The notes beneath the pieces were generated by a model. That model had not been told where the DNA came from, did no database searches, and was given only the letters and a program-made list of their open reading frames with translations. A DNA stretch of 64,000 nucleotides from Microcaldota archaeon (GTDB taxonomy: Archaea > Micrarchaeota > Micrarchaeia > Norongarragalinales > SBBD01), in the NCBI GenBank assembly GCA_018819225.1, contig JAHJQN010000001.1, forward strand, positions 62,001 to 126,000, given 5' to 3'. Shown here in pieces: positions 18,996 to 27,515 of the stretch. Position 1 is the first letter of the stretch. Every line of letters begins with the position of its first letter. The position numbers and the translations under genes are program-made.

Positions 18996-20435
18996 ATGGA
19001 CAATGATTTTTCTGTAGAGACGACGAAAGAAATCGCTATTCCGAAGGATCCGCTGGGCCAAGTGATTGGACAAGAGCAGGCCGTGCGCATCGCCAAAATC
19101 GCGGCCAGGCAGCGAAGACACTTGTTATTAGTGGGCCCGCCCGGGATCGGGAAAAGCATGATCGCGCAAAGCATAGCGTATCACTTGCAGCCGCCCACGC
19201 AAGAAATCTCCGTGCTGCACAACCCCGGCAACCCCGAACGCCCGCTCGTGGAAGTGAGGGACGTGAAAGACATTGCAAAGGAGAAGAACCTCGAGAAAAG
19301 CATTCAAGGCAAGTTCGTGGACGGCCAACAAATTCCGGCATTTGTGGCCGAGAAACTGGGATTCCGCTGCCGGAAATGCGGTCGCGCTGGAAAAGCAACC
19401 GAGGATTCGTGTTCGCATTGCGGGGCAGAAAAATACCGTCAGGAATATTCTCCGTTTGGGGATTTGTTGTTCGATCGATCGCCGGCGCCGCAACATCCGC
19501 AACGCGTGCACACCACGCGCATGAACGAGGATGGAAGGGAAGAAGTGATCGTGTACGAGCGGATGGGCGAGCGCGTGCGCATCCTGGATCAACGAGCGCT
19601 CGAACGCATGGACGCCTTGAAGCAACGAAAACCGCGCAAAGTGATTATTCCGCTGGAGCGCAACAACTTCATCATTGCGACCGGGGCTTCGGAAACCGAA
19701 TTGTTGGGAGACGTGCGTCATGATCCGTACGGAGGCCACCATCAAATCGGGGTGCATCCGTACGCGCGCGTCGTGGCTGGCGCGATTCACGAGGCGCACG
19801 AAGGCGTGTTGTTCGTTGACGAACTGTCGACCATGAACTACTTGCAGCGGTTCTTGTTTACGGCCATGCAGGAACGAAAGTATGCGATTGTGGGAAGAAA
19901 TCCGCAAAGCAGCGGGGCGAGCGTGAAAGTCCCGGACGTTCCATGCGAGTTCATGATGATCGCGGCCAGCAACATCAACGACCTGCAATACATTCTCCCT
20001 CCCTTACGCTCGCGCATCGTGGGAAGCGGGTATGAGGTGTTGTTGGATACGTACATGCCGGACACGAAAGAAAACCGGGCGAGCCTGCTTCAGTTTATTG
20101 CACAGGAAATTCGAAAGGATGGAAAGATCCCGCACGCGTCCATTGAAGCCGCCGAACGCATCATTGAAGAAGCGCGGTTGAAAGCACTCCATAATGATGA
20201 TGCGACGAATTCGTTAACGCTGCGTTTCCGTGATTTGAGCGGTATCGTGCGATTGGCAGGAGACATCGCGGTCGTGGAAGATGCGGAGAAGATTGAGAAA
20301 CCGTTTGTTGAAACCGCTATCGAGCGCATGAAAAGCATTGAAGAGCAATTAAAAGACAAGTACGGGAGCATATGGAAAGCAGGCGCTAGCGAATTTGCCA
20401 AGCCGGACAAGCGCGACTTGACGGAAGTGAGATAG
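18996..20435 (+). CDS. LonB-like AAA+ ATPase without protease domain
   Basis: 479 residues, closely following the ATPase half of archaeal LonB: an N-terminal linker ending GQVIGQEQAV, Walker A GPPGIGKS at 47-54, Walker B GVLFVDEL near 270-277, a sensor-1-like IAASN, and an arginine-rich PPLRSRI segment. Two features differ from LonB. The region between Walker A and B, where LonB carries its membrane insertion, holds a Cys4 zinc ribbon (CRKC and CSHC, about 124-142). The protein ends where the Lon Ser-Lys protease domain should begin. It is therefore a predicted soluble remodelling ATPase rather than a protease. A MoxR-like or Mg-chelatase-like role is possible, but the local sequence is clearly LonB type. 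The stop codon overlaps the start of the next gene (TAGTG), so the two are probably coupled and may work together. Confidence 0.8.
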   Translation: MDNDFSVETTKEIAIPKDPLGQVIGQEQAVRIAKIAARQRRHLLLVGPPGIGKSMIAQSIAYHLQPPTQEISVLHNPGNPERPLVEVRDVKDIAKEKNLEKSIQGKFVDGQQIPAFVAEKLGFRCRKCGRAGKATEDSCSHCGAEKYRQEYSPFGDLLFDRSPAPQHPQRVHTTRMNEDGREEVIVYERMGERVRILDQRALERMDALKQRKPRKVIIPLERNNFIIATGASETELLGDVRHDPYGGHHQIGVHPYARVVAGAIHEAHEGVLFVDELSTMNYLQRFLFTAMQERKYAIVGRNPQSSGASVKVPDVPCEFMMIAASNINDLQYILPPLRSRIVGSGYEVLLDTYMPDTKENRASLLQFIAQEIRKDGKIPHASIEAAERIIEEARLKALHNDDATNSLTLRFRDLSGIVRLAGDIAVVEDAEKIEKPFVETAIERMKSIEEQLKDKYGSIWKAGASEFAKPDKRDLTEVR

Positions 20436-21265
20436 TGGTCGTGACAAGAAACGAAGAGGAGGGAAGAAGGGACCACGCGCAGGCATTGGCGAAACGATTG
20501 TTGGAAAGTGGTCTTGAAAAAGAAATCGCGGTCTCCGTTCCCCTGAAAAAAAGGGCGGGTGGCGGAAACGCTACGTTTATTTACAAAGTGGTACAGCGCA
20601 CCCCCCGGTTCCTCATTGTTCGCGGGGAAAGGCGCCGTAGGGCCGGTCATACGCTCGCGGAATCCGAATTCAGCGATGACGTGCGGCCCGTATTTTTTTA
20701 TATGCCCGCCGACCTCCGACAGGCGAACGCCATGGTCAACGTATCACATCGCAGCGATCTCTCGGATGTGAACCAGTTCTTGGCCCCATTCGCGATCGGC
20801 TTTTTTCGTGCTCATGAGCGCTATCACTCCCTGGAGATCCGCGAAGTGCAGGGGAATTTCGTTCCGCGACATTTAGACTCGAATTCCAGAAGAACGGTTC
20901 GCGCCCATTCGGGATGGCGGCACCGGCTGTTTTGCCACGCCGTCCAATATGCGGATGCGAGGAACAAGCGCTTGGTATTGGATTTGGCGGGCATTCACCG
21001 GGAAATGGAACTCGACCGCAACAGAAAAACGGCAACAGTGATTTCGGGAAGCAAGGACGTTCTGCGACAGTTCAAGTCGGCGGTGGAACGAGAAAAAAGG
21101 GGTATTGAGTATGGAGAAGTTCATGCGAACGAGAAACAATATGAAAGATACCGGGTGAAACGCGGATTCAGTGCCGGTACGCTTTTATACATCATGAACA
21201 CCATTTTCAAACGAGAAATTCCGAGAATAACGGTCATTCGACCGCAGGAAGAAGGAAGCGATTAA
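20435..21265 (+). CDS. Unknown protein coupled to the LonB-like ATPase
   Basis: 276 residues from GTG at 20435, which shares one base with the stop of the ATPase gene; a GTG at 20441 is an alternative. No family recognised. The protein is rich in Arg, Lys and Glu at the N-terminus and has alternating hydrophobic strands (ATFIYKVVQRTPRFLIV, VRPVFFYMPADLR) and no TM segment or signal peptide, so it is probably cytosolic. A C-terminal stretch contains EKQYERYRVKRGF. The tight coupling suggests an adaptor, substrate or partner of the ATPase (inference). Its last four bases overlap the end of convergent purE. Confidence 0.7.
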   Translation: MVVTRNEEEGRRDHAQALAKRLLESGLEKEIAVSVPLKKRAGGGNATFIYKVVQRTPRFLIVRGERRRRAGHTLAESEFSDDVRPVFFYMPADLRQANAMVNVSHRSDLSDVNQFLAPFAIGFFRAHERYHSLEIREVQGNFVPRHLDSNSRRTVRAHSGWRHRLFCHAVQYADARNKRLVLDLAGIHREMELDRNRKTATVISGSKDVLRQFKSAVEREKRGIEYGEVHANEKQYERYRVKRGFSAGTLLYIMNTIFKREIPRITVIRPQEEGSD

Positions 21266-21702
21266 AGTTTCTTCTTATACGATACGAGTTTCGCGCGCAA
21301 TTCCTTATCGTGCAAGGCAAACATTTTCACGCATGCATAAGCGGCATTCTCGGGTTCTAAAATGGTGACGACGCCCATGTTCGAGGGCATGCGCAGAGAA
21401 GAAAGCACGTCCAACCCCGCATATTTCTCGGAATACGGAGGGCAGTTGATGACCGGGTTAAGGGTATTGCCTTCAATGACGCCTCCGAGAGCGTTCGAGC
21501 GACCGGCAACGGCTATGTAAACGACGTGGTTCGCGGAGGCGTCATGCTTTTCCACCAATGCCAACGTTTTGCGCGTGTTCTTGTGCGCGCTCGCGACGTG
21601 CATTTCGCTCGGAACGCCAAATTCAGCGAGTTTTTTTTCAATGCGCTTTCCGTGACCTTCATCGGAACGCGATCCCAACACGATAACGACCTGGTAATTC
21701 AT
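21262..21702 (-). CDS. purE: Phosphoribosylaminoimidazole carboxylase, class II PurE
   Basis: 146 residues, normal for the family. Catalyses carboxylation of AIR to CAIR in purine synthesis. Motifs: GSRSDEGHGKRI at the phosphate-binding start, SAHK, and AVAGRSNALGGV followed by NPVINCPPYS. The AGRSN signature and the SAHK (not SAHRTP) motif match class II enzymes, the type fused in animal PAICS, which use CO2 directly and need no PurK. No purK is visible. It is the last gene of purA-purC-purE, 11 nt downstream of purC; the order purC-purE matches the domain order of PAICS. Confidence 0.92.
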   Translation of the reverse strand: MNYQVVIVLGSRSDEGHGKRIEKKLAEFGVPSEMHVASAHKNTRKTLALVEKHDASANHVVYIAVAGRSNALGGVIEGNTLNPVINCPPYSEKYAGLDVLSSLRMPSNMGVVTILEPENAAYACVKMFALHDKELRAKLVSYKKKL

Positions 21703-21713
21703 TCCCGTTCACC

Positions 21714-22454
21714 TTATTCAACGAATTTTCTCGAAATTTCAGTTGCTTTCTCGAAACCCTTGAGCACCGCATCCATGCCCGCGACCCCGTCGCGGTAAAG
21801 CTGCTTGTCCAGCATGTTCTCTTTCTTTCCGCCCGGCCAGATGCGCCAGCTATTGTTCGTAATGTCGTCCCCGATTAACAGCTTTCCTTGCGCATCGCGT
21901 CCGAACTCGATTTTGAGATCCACGAGCGAAATAGTTTGTTTCGCAAACGCTTTTTCGATGATCTCGAACACGCGCAGCGCCGTCTTTTTAATTTCCTGCA
22001 GTTCTTCTTCCTTTGCCACGTTCAACGAAACCGCGTGATCGTTGTTGATGAAGGGATCGTGCCGGGCGTCATCCTTCAAGAACAATTCAAACACGAGGGG
22101 ATCGAAGCGCTGGCCTTCTTGGAACGGAAGGCGTTTGATCAAAGAGCCCGTGGCGAGCCTCCGGGAAACGCATTCCAACGGAATCATCTTCATTTTTTTT
22201 ACGATAAGGTATCCGGGTTCAGGGGCTTCGACATAATGGGAAGCCATTCCATTTTTCTTCAATAGCTCGAATACATTTTTGGTTGTTTCCCAATCCAAAA
22301 TTCCTTTTCCTTTCAACACGTCGTGTTTCGCACCGTCTCCCGCCGTAATATCGTCTTTAAAGAACATGATCGCCAGATCAAGATCAGAGGGGTGAGCGTA
22401 AATGGCTTTCGTTTTTCCTTCGCCGAGTTTTTCTCCGAATGGCATGCGAATCAC
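21714..22454 (-). CDS. purC: SAICAR synthetase
   Basis: 246 residues from GTG at 22454; an ATG at 22445 gives a start of MPFGEKLGEGKTK, the usual N-terminus, and is equally plausible. Joins aspartate to CAIR using ATP. Motifs: GEGKTKAIY, DDITAGDGAKHD, MIPLECVSRRLATGS and LVDLKIEFG. The C-terminal NNSWRIWPGG...DKQLYRD closely follows the animal PAICS type rather than the short bacterial form. The GTG overlaps the TGA of purA (GTGA), implying translational coupling within the operon. Confidence 0.94.
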   Translation of the reverse strand: MIRMPFGEKLGEGKTKAIYAHPSDLDLAIMFFKDDITAGDGAKHDVLKGKGILDWETTKNVFELLKKNGMASHYVEAPEPGYLIVKKMKMIPLECVSRRLATGSLIKRLPFQEGQRFDPLVFELFLKDDARHDPFINNDHAVSLNVAKEEELQEIKKTALRVFEIIEKAFAKQTISLVDLKIEFGRDAQGKLLIGDDITNNSWRIWPGGKKENMLDKQLYRDGVAGMDAVLKGFEKATEISRKFVE

Positions 22455-23737
22455 CTAAAAAGCGTTTGGTCCCTCTTGGGGCCGTATGAAATGGAAAGCG
22501 CGGGAATCCCCAGTTCTTTTTCGATGTACCGAACATAGTTCTGCGCGTCCTTGGGTAGAGATGAAACCCCTTTGCCGGAAAGCGCCTGCGGTAATTCGAA
22601 ACCCGGGTGCTTTTCATAAACGGGTTTCGCGTGCTCGAGATCCGCCATGTTCGCCGGGAATTCCGGAATGCGTTTTCCTTTAACCGTGTAGTGCGTGGCC
22701 ACGTGAATCTCCGGCAACCCCGAAAGCACGTCAAGTTTAGTTAAATGAAACCCGTGCAAGCCGTTTACGCGCACCGCGTATTTCAGTAATGGAAGGTCCA
22801 GCCAGCCCACGCGACGCGGTCGTCCCGTCGTGGTGCCGTATTCGCCGCCTTGCTCGCGCAATTGATCCGCTAACTCGCCGGATATCTCGGTTGGAAACGG
22901 GCCGTTGCCGACGCGCGTCGTATACGCCTTGATAACGCCTTCCACTTTTTCAAGCGATCGGGCCGGAATGCCGGCGGAGGAAGCGGCATGGGAAGCAAGG
23001 GTTCCCGTAGAAGTAACAAACGGATAGGTTCCGAACCGGTTATCGAGGAAAGTGCCTTGCGCGCCTTCGAATAAAATGCGTTTGTCTTTCTGAATGGCTT
23101 GATGAATCTCCGTCGAGACATCACAGGCGTACGGCACCAATTTTTTCGAAAATGCTTCGAGCTGGCGCACGACTTCCCATTCCTTGTCCTTTTCCGCCAA
23201 CGGAGTGCGATAGGCTTTTTCGAGCAGCAAATGATAGAATGCGTGGGCGTCATGCACGCGGCGACGCAAGCGCTCGGAATCCAGGAAATCCTCTAAACGC
23301 AATCCGATGCGCGAAGCCTGGTCCGCATAACACGGCCCTATTCCTCTTCCCGTGGTTCCGATTTTCTCCGCGGCCTGCGCTTCCTTCGCGGCATCCGCGA
23401 GTTTGTGCCAAGGAAGGACAATGGAGCAGCGGTAATCAATACCTAATTGTTTCGGGGTAACGCGAATGCCTCGTTCCTCGAGATCTTGAATCTCTTTTAC
23501 GATCGTCTCGGGATCAAGGGCAACGCCTGAAGCGAGCAGGCTGCGCGTTTTGGAGTGCAAAATCGCGGAGGGAAGCAAATGCAGTTTGTATACTTCTTCT
23601 CCGACAGAAACCGTGTGGCCTGCATTGGCGCCTCCGTTAAAACGCACCACGAGATCGGATTCCGCAGCAAGCACGTCAACGAGTTTTCCTTTTCCTTCGT
23701 CGCCCCACTGAGTGCCTATGAGTACGCTGACCGGCAT
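22451..23737 (-). CDS. purA: Adenylosuccinate synthetase
   Basis: 428 residues, full length for the family. Forms adenylosuccinate from IMP, aspartate and GTP, the first step from IMP to AMP. Motifs: GTQWGDEGKGK at 8-18 (catalytic Asp and P-loop-like turn), GGANAGHTV with the catalytic His, IGTTGRGIGPCY, LFEGAQGTFLD, TTTGRPRRVGW and LTKLDVLSGL. First gene of the purA-purC-purE unit. A TATA box at 23771-23779 predicts a short leader containing GAGGGG about 7 nt before the ATG. Confidence 0.97.
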   Translation of the reverse strand: MPVSVLIGTQWGDEGKGKLVDVLAAESDLVVRFNGGANAGHTVSVGEEVYKLHLLPSAILHSKTRSLLASGVALDPETIVKEIQDLEERGIRVTPKQLGIDYRCSIVLPWHKLADAAKEAQAAEKIGTTGRGIGPCYADQASRIGLRLEDFLDSERLRRRVHDAHAFYHLLLEKAYRTPLAEKDKEWEVVRQLEAFSKKLVPYACDVSTEIHQAIQKDKRILFEGAQGTFLDNRFGTYPFVTSTGTLASHAASSAGIPARSLEKVEGVIKAYTTRVGNGPFPTEISGELADQLREQGGEYGTTTGRPRRVGWLDLPLLKYAVRVNGLHGFHLTKLDVLSGLPEIHVATHYTVKGKRIPEFPANMADLEHAKPVYEKHPGFELPQALSGKGVSSLPKDAQNYVRYIEKELGIPALSISYGPKRDQTLFR

Positions 23738-23770
23738 TCGAACCCCTCAATACTACCTCATTGCGCGCAA

Positions 23771-23779
23771 ATTAAAAAG
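23771..23779 (-). promoter_or_regulatory. TATA box of the purA-purC-purE operon
   Basis: CTTTTTAAT on the minus strand, centred about 38 nt before the purA ATG. The predicted leader of about 12 nt contains the Shine-Dalgarno-like GAGGGG. Confidence 0.5.
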
Positions 23780-23904
23780 GCTATGGAAAAACGCCGCGTA
23801 TCCTTTTACAAAAGCCTTAAAAAAGGGCGGAAGCAGAATCACCCTATACTGCTTCTGAAGGAGCAAACAAGCTAAAAGATAGAATGCGAGACAGGTTGAA
23901 CAGT

Positions 23905-24090
23905 ATGGTTACAAAATGCGATCGGTGTCACAAGGACGCTCACTTCCTTGAAGGATGCATGACGTGCCAGTTGAATATTTGCCGCGCGTGCCAAAAAAGC
24001 ACGAAGAATGCGGCGAACCACAAGCGGGCCGTCATCTGCAAGACCTGCTGGGGAATAATCCCCAAGCGCAAGCAATGGGAACAGGCTTAA
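23905..24090 (+). CDS. Small zinc-binding protein
   Basis: 61 residues from the ATG at 23905, or 68 from the ATG at 23884; the later start is preferred because AGGTTGA lies about 6 nt upstream and the product then begins directly before the first metal knuckle. Eight Cys and several His form three pairs: CDRC, CMTC plus CRAC, and CKTC, likely binding two zinc ions in a cross-brace or B-box-like arrangement. No larger domain. It is followed after 3 nt by the TauE/SafE transporter, so the two probably share a transcript; a regulatory link is inference. Confidence 0.7.
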   Translation: MVTKCDRCHKDAHFLEGCMTCQLNICRACQKSTKNAANHKRAVICKTCWGIIPKRKQWEQA

Positions 24091-24093
24091 ACC

Positions 24094-24858
24094 ATGTTCG
24101 AGCCGTTCGCGCTCTTCATTGGATTGCTCGCGGGCCTCACTTCAGCGCTATTCGGAATCGGCGGAGCCGTCATCGCCATACCCTTATTGTACTTGGGGCT
24201 GGGATTCACCGCGCAAACCGCAGTCGGAACCGCGATTTTTCTTGTTGTATTGAACTCGGCAATCGGAGCCTATAAGTACAATAAGCGCGGGCTCGTGAAC
24301 AAGAAGTTTGCTTTAACGGCCGGAGTTACCGGTATCTTGTTCGCGATTGCTGGAGCGTGGTTGACTGCAGGAGTCAAGCAAAGCCTCGTGGTGTACGCGG
24401 TCGCATTCGTTACCATGGCGTTCGCGGGACTCTCTTTTTACGGGGAACAAATCAAGAAAATGAAGTGGACGAATAAAGTGCGCGAGAAAAAGCGTTGGGC
24501 TTCCATGCTCGGAGCGTTCGTGGGGCTCGTGAATGGATTCACGGGAATTGGAGGAGGCGCGGCATTAACCTCGTTGCTGGGATCCGTGTTTGGTTTGAGC
24601 GTGCACGCCGCAGTAGCGACTTCATTGGCAACCATACTCTTTTTCTCGATTCCAAGTGCATTAACGCATTATTCGTTGGGGCATACGAATGTTTCGGTAC
24701 TCTTACCGCTACTGGTAGGCGCAGTCATTGGATCCACCATCGGAGTGCGCGTGGCAATGGCTTTGAAAGACAATAAGCTGAGGGCGTATACTTCGATATT
24801 CTTCTTCTTGATCGGGTTGTGGCTCGCCGTATCGGAGTACTTGAAAATGAGCGGTTGA
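24094..24858 (+). CDS. TauE/SafE-family membrane exporter
   Basis: 254 residues with about eight TM helices. Two inverted halves are recognisable: GLLAGLTSALFGIGGAVIAIP near the N-terminus and GLVNGFTGIGGGAALTSLL around 148-166, the paired GIGGG signatures of the family. Members export sulfite, sulfoacetate or other organosulfur compounds, or import small anions; the substrate cannot be deduced here. The gene sits 3 nt after a zinc peptide gene. Length and topology are normal. Confidence 0.9.
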   Translation: MFEPFALFIGLLAGLTSALFGIGGAVIAIPLLYLGLGFTAQTAVGTAIFLVVLNSAIGAYKYNKRGLVNKKFALTAGVTGILFAIAGAWLTAGVKQSLVVYAVAFVTMAFAGLSFYGEQIKKMKWTNKVREKKRWASMLGAFVGLVNGFTGIGGGAALTSLLGSVFGLSVHAAVATSLATILFFSIPSALTHYSLGHTNVSVLLPLLVGAVIGSTIGVRVAMALKDNKLRAYTSIFFFLIGLWLAVSEYLKMSG

Positions 24859-24872
24859 AAAAATAAGAAGAT

Positions 24873-24894
24873 AGGCCGGAAAAATGCCCGGCCT
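24873..24894. terminator. Hairpin between convergent genes
   Basis: AGGCCGG (24873-24879) and CCGGCCT (24888-24894) form a perfect 7-bp GC-rich stem with an 8-nt loop, lying between TauE and the convergent DUF5679 gene. It is followed by an A-rich run, which is a T run on the minus strand only upstream of the stem, so its function as a terminator is uncertain. Confidence 0.35.
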
Positions 24895-24927
24895 CGAACC
24901 AGAAAAAAAGCGCTTAAAGTGAATCCT

Positions 24928-25071
24928 TTAAGCTTTACCGATGATCTTGAACATGGAAGTTCCGCACGTGGCGCACTTGCCTTTCATGGCCTTCATGCCG
25001 TTCTTCATGATGACTTCCTTCGTGTCCTTCATGTCGCGATCCGTTTTACATTTCATGCAGCGTCCTTTCAT
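24928..25071 (-). CDS. DUF5679 zinc-ribbon peptide
   Basis: A 47-residue protein beginning MKGRCMKCKTDRDMKD and ending CATCGTSMFKIIGKA. Two CxxC pairs (CMKC, CATC) form a small zinc ribbon; the spaced KEVIMKNGMKAMKGKC core is the DUF5679 signature found widely in archaea and in CPR bacteria. Function unknown. A strong Shine-Dalgarno GAGGTGA ends 6 nt before the ATG, and a TATA-like TTTTATAAA lies about 54 nt upstream. Confidence 0.88.
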   Translation of the reverse strand: MKGRCMKCKTDRDMKDTKEVIMKNGMKAMKGKCATCGTSMFKIIGKA

Positions 25072-25168
25072 AACATCTCACCTCTAGCTATAAGCGTCAG
25101 AAATCCTAAGCGCTATGGGTTTATAAAATCCTTCGATGGATTGCTGCTGAACCCGAAATGAAAAAGTG

Positions 25169-25178
25169 TTATTAAAAT
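25169..25178 (+). promoter_or_regulatory. TATA box of the thyX gene
   Basis: TTATTAAAAT, placing the transcript start near 25199. This lies downstream of the first in-frame ATG (25177) and so decides for the ATG at 25213 as start. Confidence 0.5.
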
Positions 25179-25212
25179 GAGGGGTCCTCTCTTCTCTGTT
25201 TCAAGGGGGATA

Positions 25213-26838
25213 ATGATCGTGGAATCGTTTACGAAAGAAGAACAAGAACGTCTTTCACCGTTTGTTACTAATCTGGACCAGCCCGTATTCGGCTTGCGCA
25301 ATTTGCCGGAAGTCGTGATGGGCGCGTTGTTTTCGCGATATAGCCGGAGCACGAAGAGCTTGCGAAGAATGCTGCTGGAAGAGTTCATGAAGAACAAGGA
25401 ATCCGGATTTCAGGAGATCGTGGGAACGCCTTCAGGAAACAGCGCGGATCAGATGGTGGCCGTCAAGAAAGCCGAGGATTTCTACGAACGCGTGCTCGTG
25501 GGATACGGAGATGATTCCGTGGCCGAGTTGGGGGGCGCCCACATGGCCATTGAAGGGATATCGAACATCGCCACCAAGTTTATCGAGGATGCGCGCATCG
25601 GCATTTCGCCGCTGGAAAAGAGCACGCGATACGTATTCTTTCACGAAAAAGAGAATGGGAAGTATACGTATTATCGCGAACTCGCGATCATGAAAAGCGC
25701 TCATGCGGCATTGTACGAAAAAACGTGCGACCATCTGTTTGACACGTATACGCGATTGATTGAACCCCTTTCCGCGTTTCTGGAAAAGAAATACCCGAAA
25801 GAGGAAGGAACCAGCGAACGGGCGTATCGAGCGACCTTAAACGCGAAAACGTGTGATGGGCTACGGGGGTTATTGCCGGCGAGTACGAAGACGAACGTGG
25901 GCTTGTACGGGAACGGAAGAGCATTCGAGTATTTGTTGAGCAAGATGTACGCATCGGATTTGCAGGAAGTGCGGATGACGGCTAAACAAATGGAGGAGGA
26001 GCTGAAAAAACTGATTCCCGCTTTCGTGAAAAGAGCGAACAACGCGCACGGAAAGGCCTTGCAGACCTTCCTGAAGAATACAAGGGAAGGGTTGAGGAAG
26101 GAGCGCATGGAGTACAGCGAGCGTGGAATAGAGGAGGAAGTGACGCTCGTGGATTGGGACGAACAGTTGGAGGAAAAGCTGATCGCTGCAGCGTTATACC
26201 CGCATTCCGAAGTCTCTTTGAAGGAAATTCGGGAGCGCGTGAAGAAAATGAGCGCGGAAGAGAAGGCGCGGGTTCTGGAAATGAGTTGGAGCCATCGCAC
26301 GAACCGGAGGCACAAGCCGGGAAGAGCGTTTGAAAACGCGTTTTACACGTTTGACGTGCTCGGAAACTACGGGATTTACCGCGATCTGCACCGGCATCGC
26401 GTGCTCACGCAAGAGCGACAATTGCTTTCGACAAGGCATGGATTCGACGTGCCCACGGAATTGAAGGAAGCGGAATTGGAGGAACCGTTCGTGGTCGCAT
26501 TAGGGCAGGCAGCGGAAGCGTACGAAAAAATGCGAGGCGAATTACCGGATGAAGCGCAGTACGCGGTTCCCCTCGCGTACAAACTTCGTTGGTACATCAC
26601 AATGAATGCGCGTGAAGCCGTTCATTTTCTGGAGCTTCGAACGCAACCGCAAGGCCATGCCGACTACCGGAGAGTCGCGCGGAAGATGTTTGAAGCCATT
26701 CAGCGCGTGCACCCCGCCGTGACCCAAGCCATGCCGTTCATTGATTTGAAGGAAACGCGTTTAGAGCGCTTGGATGCGGAAAAGCGCACGGATAAAAAGC
26801 GGGAAGCCCTTGAACGCAAGTACGCGAATCACCGGTGA
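25213..26838 (+). CDS. thyX: FAD-dependent thymidylate synthase, double-domain form
   Basis: 541 residues from the ATG at 25213; AAGGGGGA lies just before it, and an ATG at 25177 falls inside the promoter. ThyX makes dTMP from dUMP with methylene-tetrahydrofolate, FAD and NADPH. Classical ThyX has 220-250 residues; here two ThyX-like halves are fused. The N-terminal half has GYGDDSVAEL...SNIATKF and SPLEKSTRYVFF, resembling the nucleotide-binding S-x-RY end of the motif. The C-terminal half has LHRHRVLTQERQLLS, which keeps the RHR of the signature but not its usual S-x-NE-x-S spacing. The active site may thus be shared between halves. Long ThyX forms occur in some archaea and CPR bacteria. 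Followed after 6 nt by a secreted protein gene. Confidence 0.85.
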   Translation: MIVESFTKEEQERLSPFVTNLDQPVFGLRNLPEVVMGALFSRYSRSTKSLRRMLLEEFMKNKESGFQEIVGTPSGNSADQMVAVKKAEDFYERVLVGYGDDSVAELGGAHMAIEGISNIATKFIEDARIGISPLEKSTRYVFFHEKENGKYTYYRELAIMKSAHAALYEKTCDHLFDTYTRLIEPLSAFLEKKYPKEEGTSERAYRATLNAKTCDGLRGLLPASTKTNVGLYGNGRAFEYLLSKMYASDLQEVRMTAKQMEEELKKLIPAFVKRANNAHGKALQTFLKNTREGLRKERMEYSERGIEEEVTLVDWDEQLEEKLIAAALYPHSEVSLKEIRERVKKMSAEEKARVLEMSWSHRTNRRHKPGRAFENAFYTFDVLGNYGIYRDLHRHRVLTQERQLLSTRHGFDVPTELKEAELEEPFVVALGQAAEAYEKMRGELPDEAQYAVPLAYKLRWYITMNAREAVHFLELRTQPQGHADYRRVARKMFEAIQRVHPAVTQAMPFIDLKETRLERLDAEKRTDKKREALERKYANHR

Positions 26839-26844
26839 AACGAA

Positions 26845-27510
26845 TTGGCGGAAACGAAGGATGAAAAAAAGAAAGCGGACGCGCCCGCTCCCGCAGCAGC
26901 GCCTTCCACTCCAGCGCAGGACGAGAAAAAGAAATATTCGTTGCGGCAAATCACGGCAGTGGCCATGGCCCTCGTCGTATTGATCGTGGGAGGGTATTTC
27001 GGCCTGGACCTGATGGGGTGGCTGCCGAAATCGGGTCCGGATTACCACGCGCATGCGGACTTCAAGGTCTACATCATGGGGAAACCGTTCAATTTCTCGC
27101 AAGACAAGTATATGACGAAGGAAGCATGCGGGCCGGAATCGGGAGCGCATGCGCATCTGCATGATGGAAACGGGGAAGTGGCGCACGTGCACGAGGAGGG
27201 AATCACGTGGGGCGATTTTTTCTGGAGTCTCGGAATGAAGTTGAACGTGACGTGTTTTATTTTGGACACGGAAGAGACGTATTGCGACGATAGGAAAAAC
27301 ACGCTGAAGTTTTACGTGAACGGGAAGAAGAACTTCGAGTTCGAGAAGAAAGAGATCTGGGATTTGGATCGCGTGCTCATCAGTTACGGTCCGGAAACCC
27401 CGGAAGAGATTTTGTGGCAGTTCGGAACGGTTTCGAACAACGCGTGCGCGTACTCGGAAAAGTGTCTGGAGCGCAAGATTCCGATTTCCCCGGATCACGA
27501 TTGCACGTGA
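26845..27510 (+). CDS. Membrane-anchored histidine-rich extracellular protein
   Basis: 221 residues from TTG at 26845, with GGTGA about 7 nt before it. The N-terminal 30 residues are Lys/Ala/Pro-rich and cytoplasmic, followed by one TM helix (about 36-58). The outside domain contains HAHAD, HAHLHDGNGEVAHVHEEG and GDFFWSLGM, plus four Cys. The spaced His clusters strongly suggest metal binding. Similar proteins with H-x-H, a second His cluster and a T-x-G-D-F-F motif occur in archaea without assigned function. It lies 6 nt after thyX and likely shares its transcript. No enzyme family recognised. Confidence 0.7.
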   Translation: MAETKDEKKKADAPAPAAAPSTPAQDEKKKYSLRQITAVAMALVVLIVGGYFGLDLMGWLPKSGPDYHAHADFKVYIMGKPFNFSQDKYMTKEACGPESGAHAHLHDGNGEVAHVHEEGITWGDFFWSLGMKLNVTCFILDTEETYCDDRKNTLKFYVNGKKNFEFEKKEIWDLDRVLISYGPETPEEILWQFGTVSNNACAYSEKCLERKIPISPDHDCT

Positions 27511-27515
27511 AGAGG

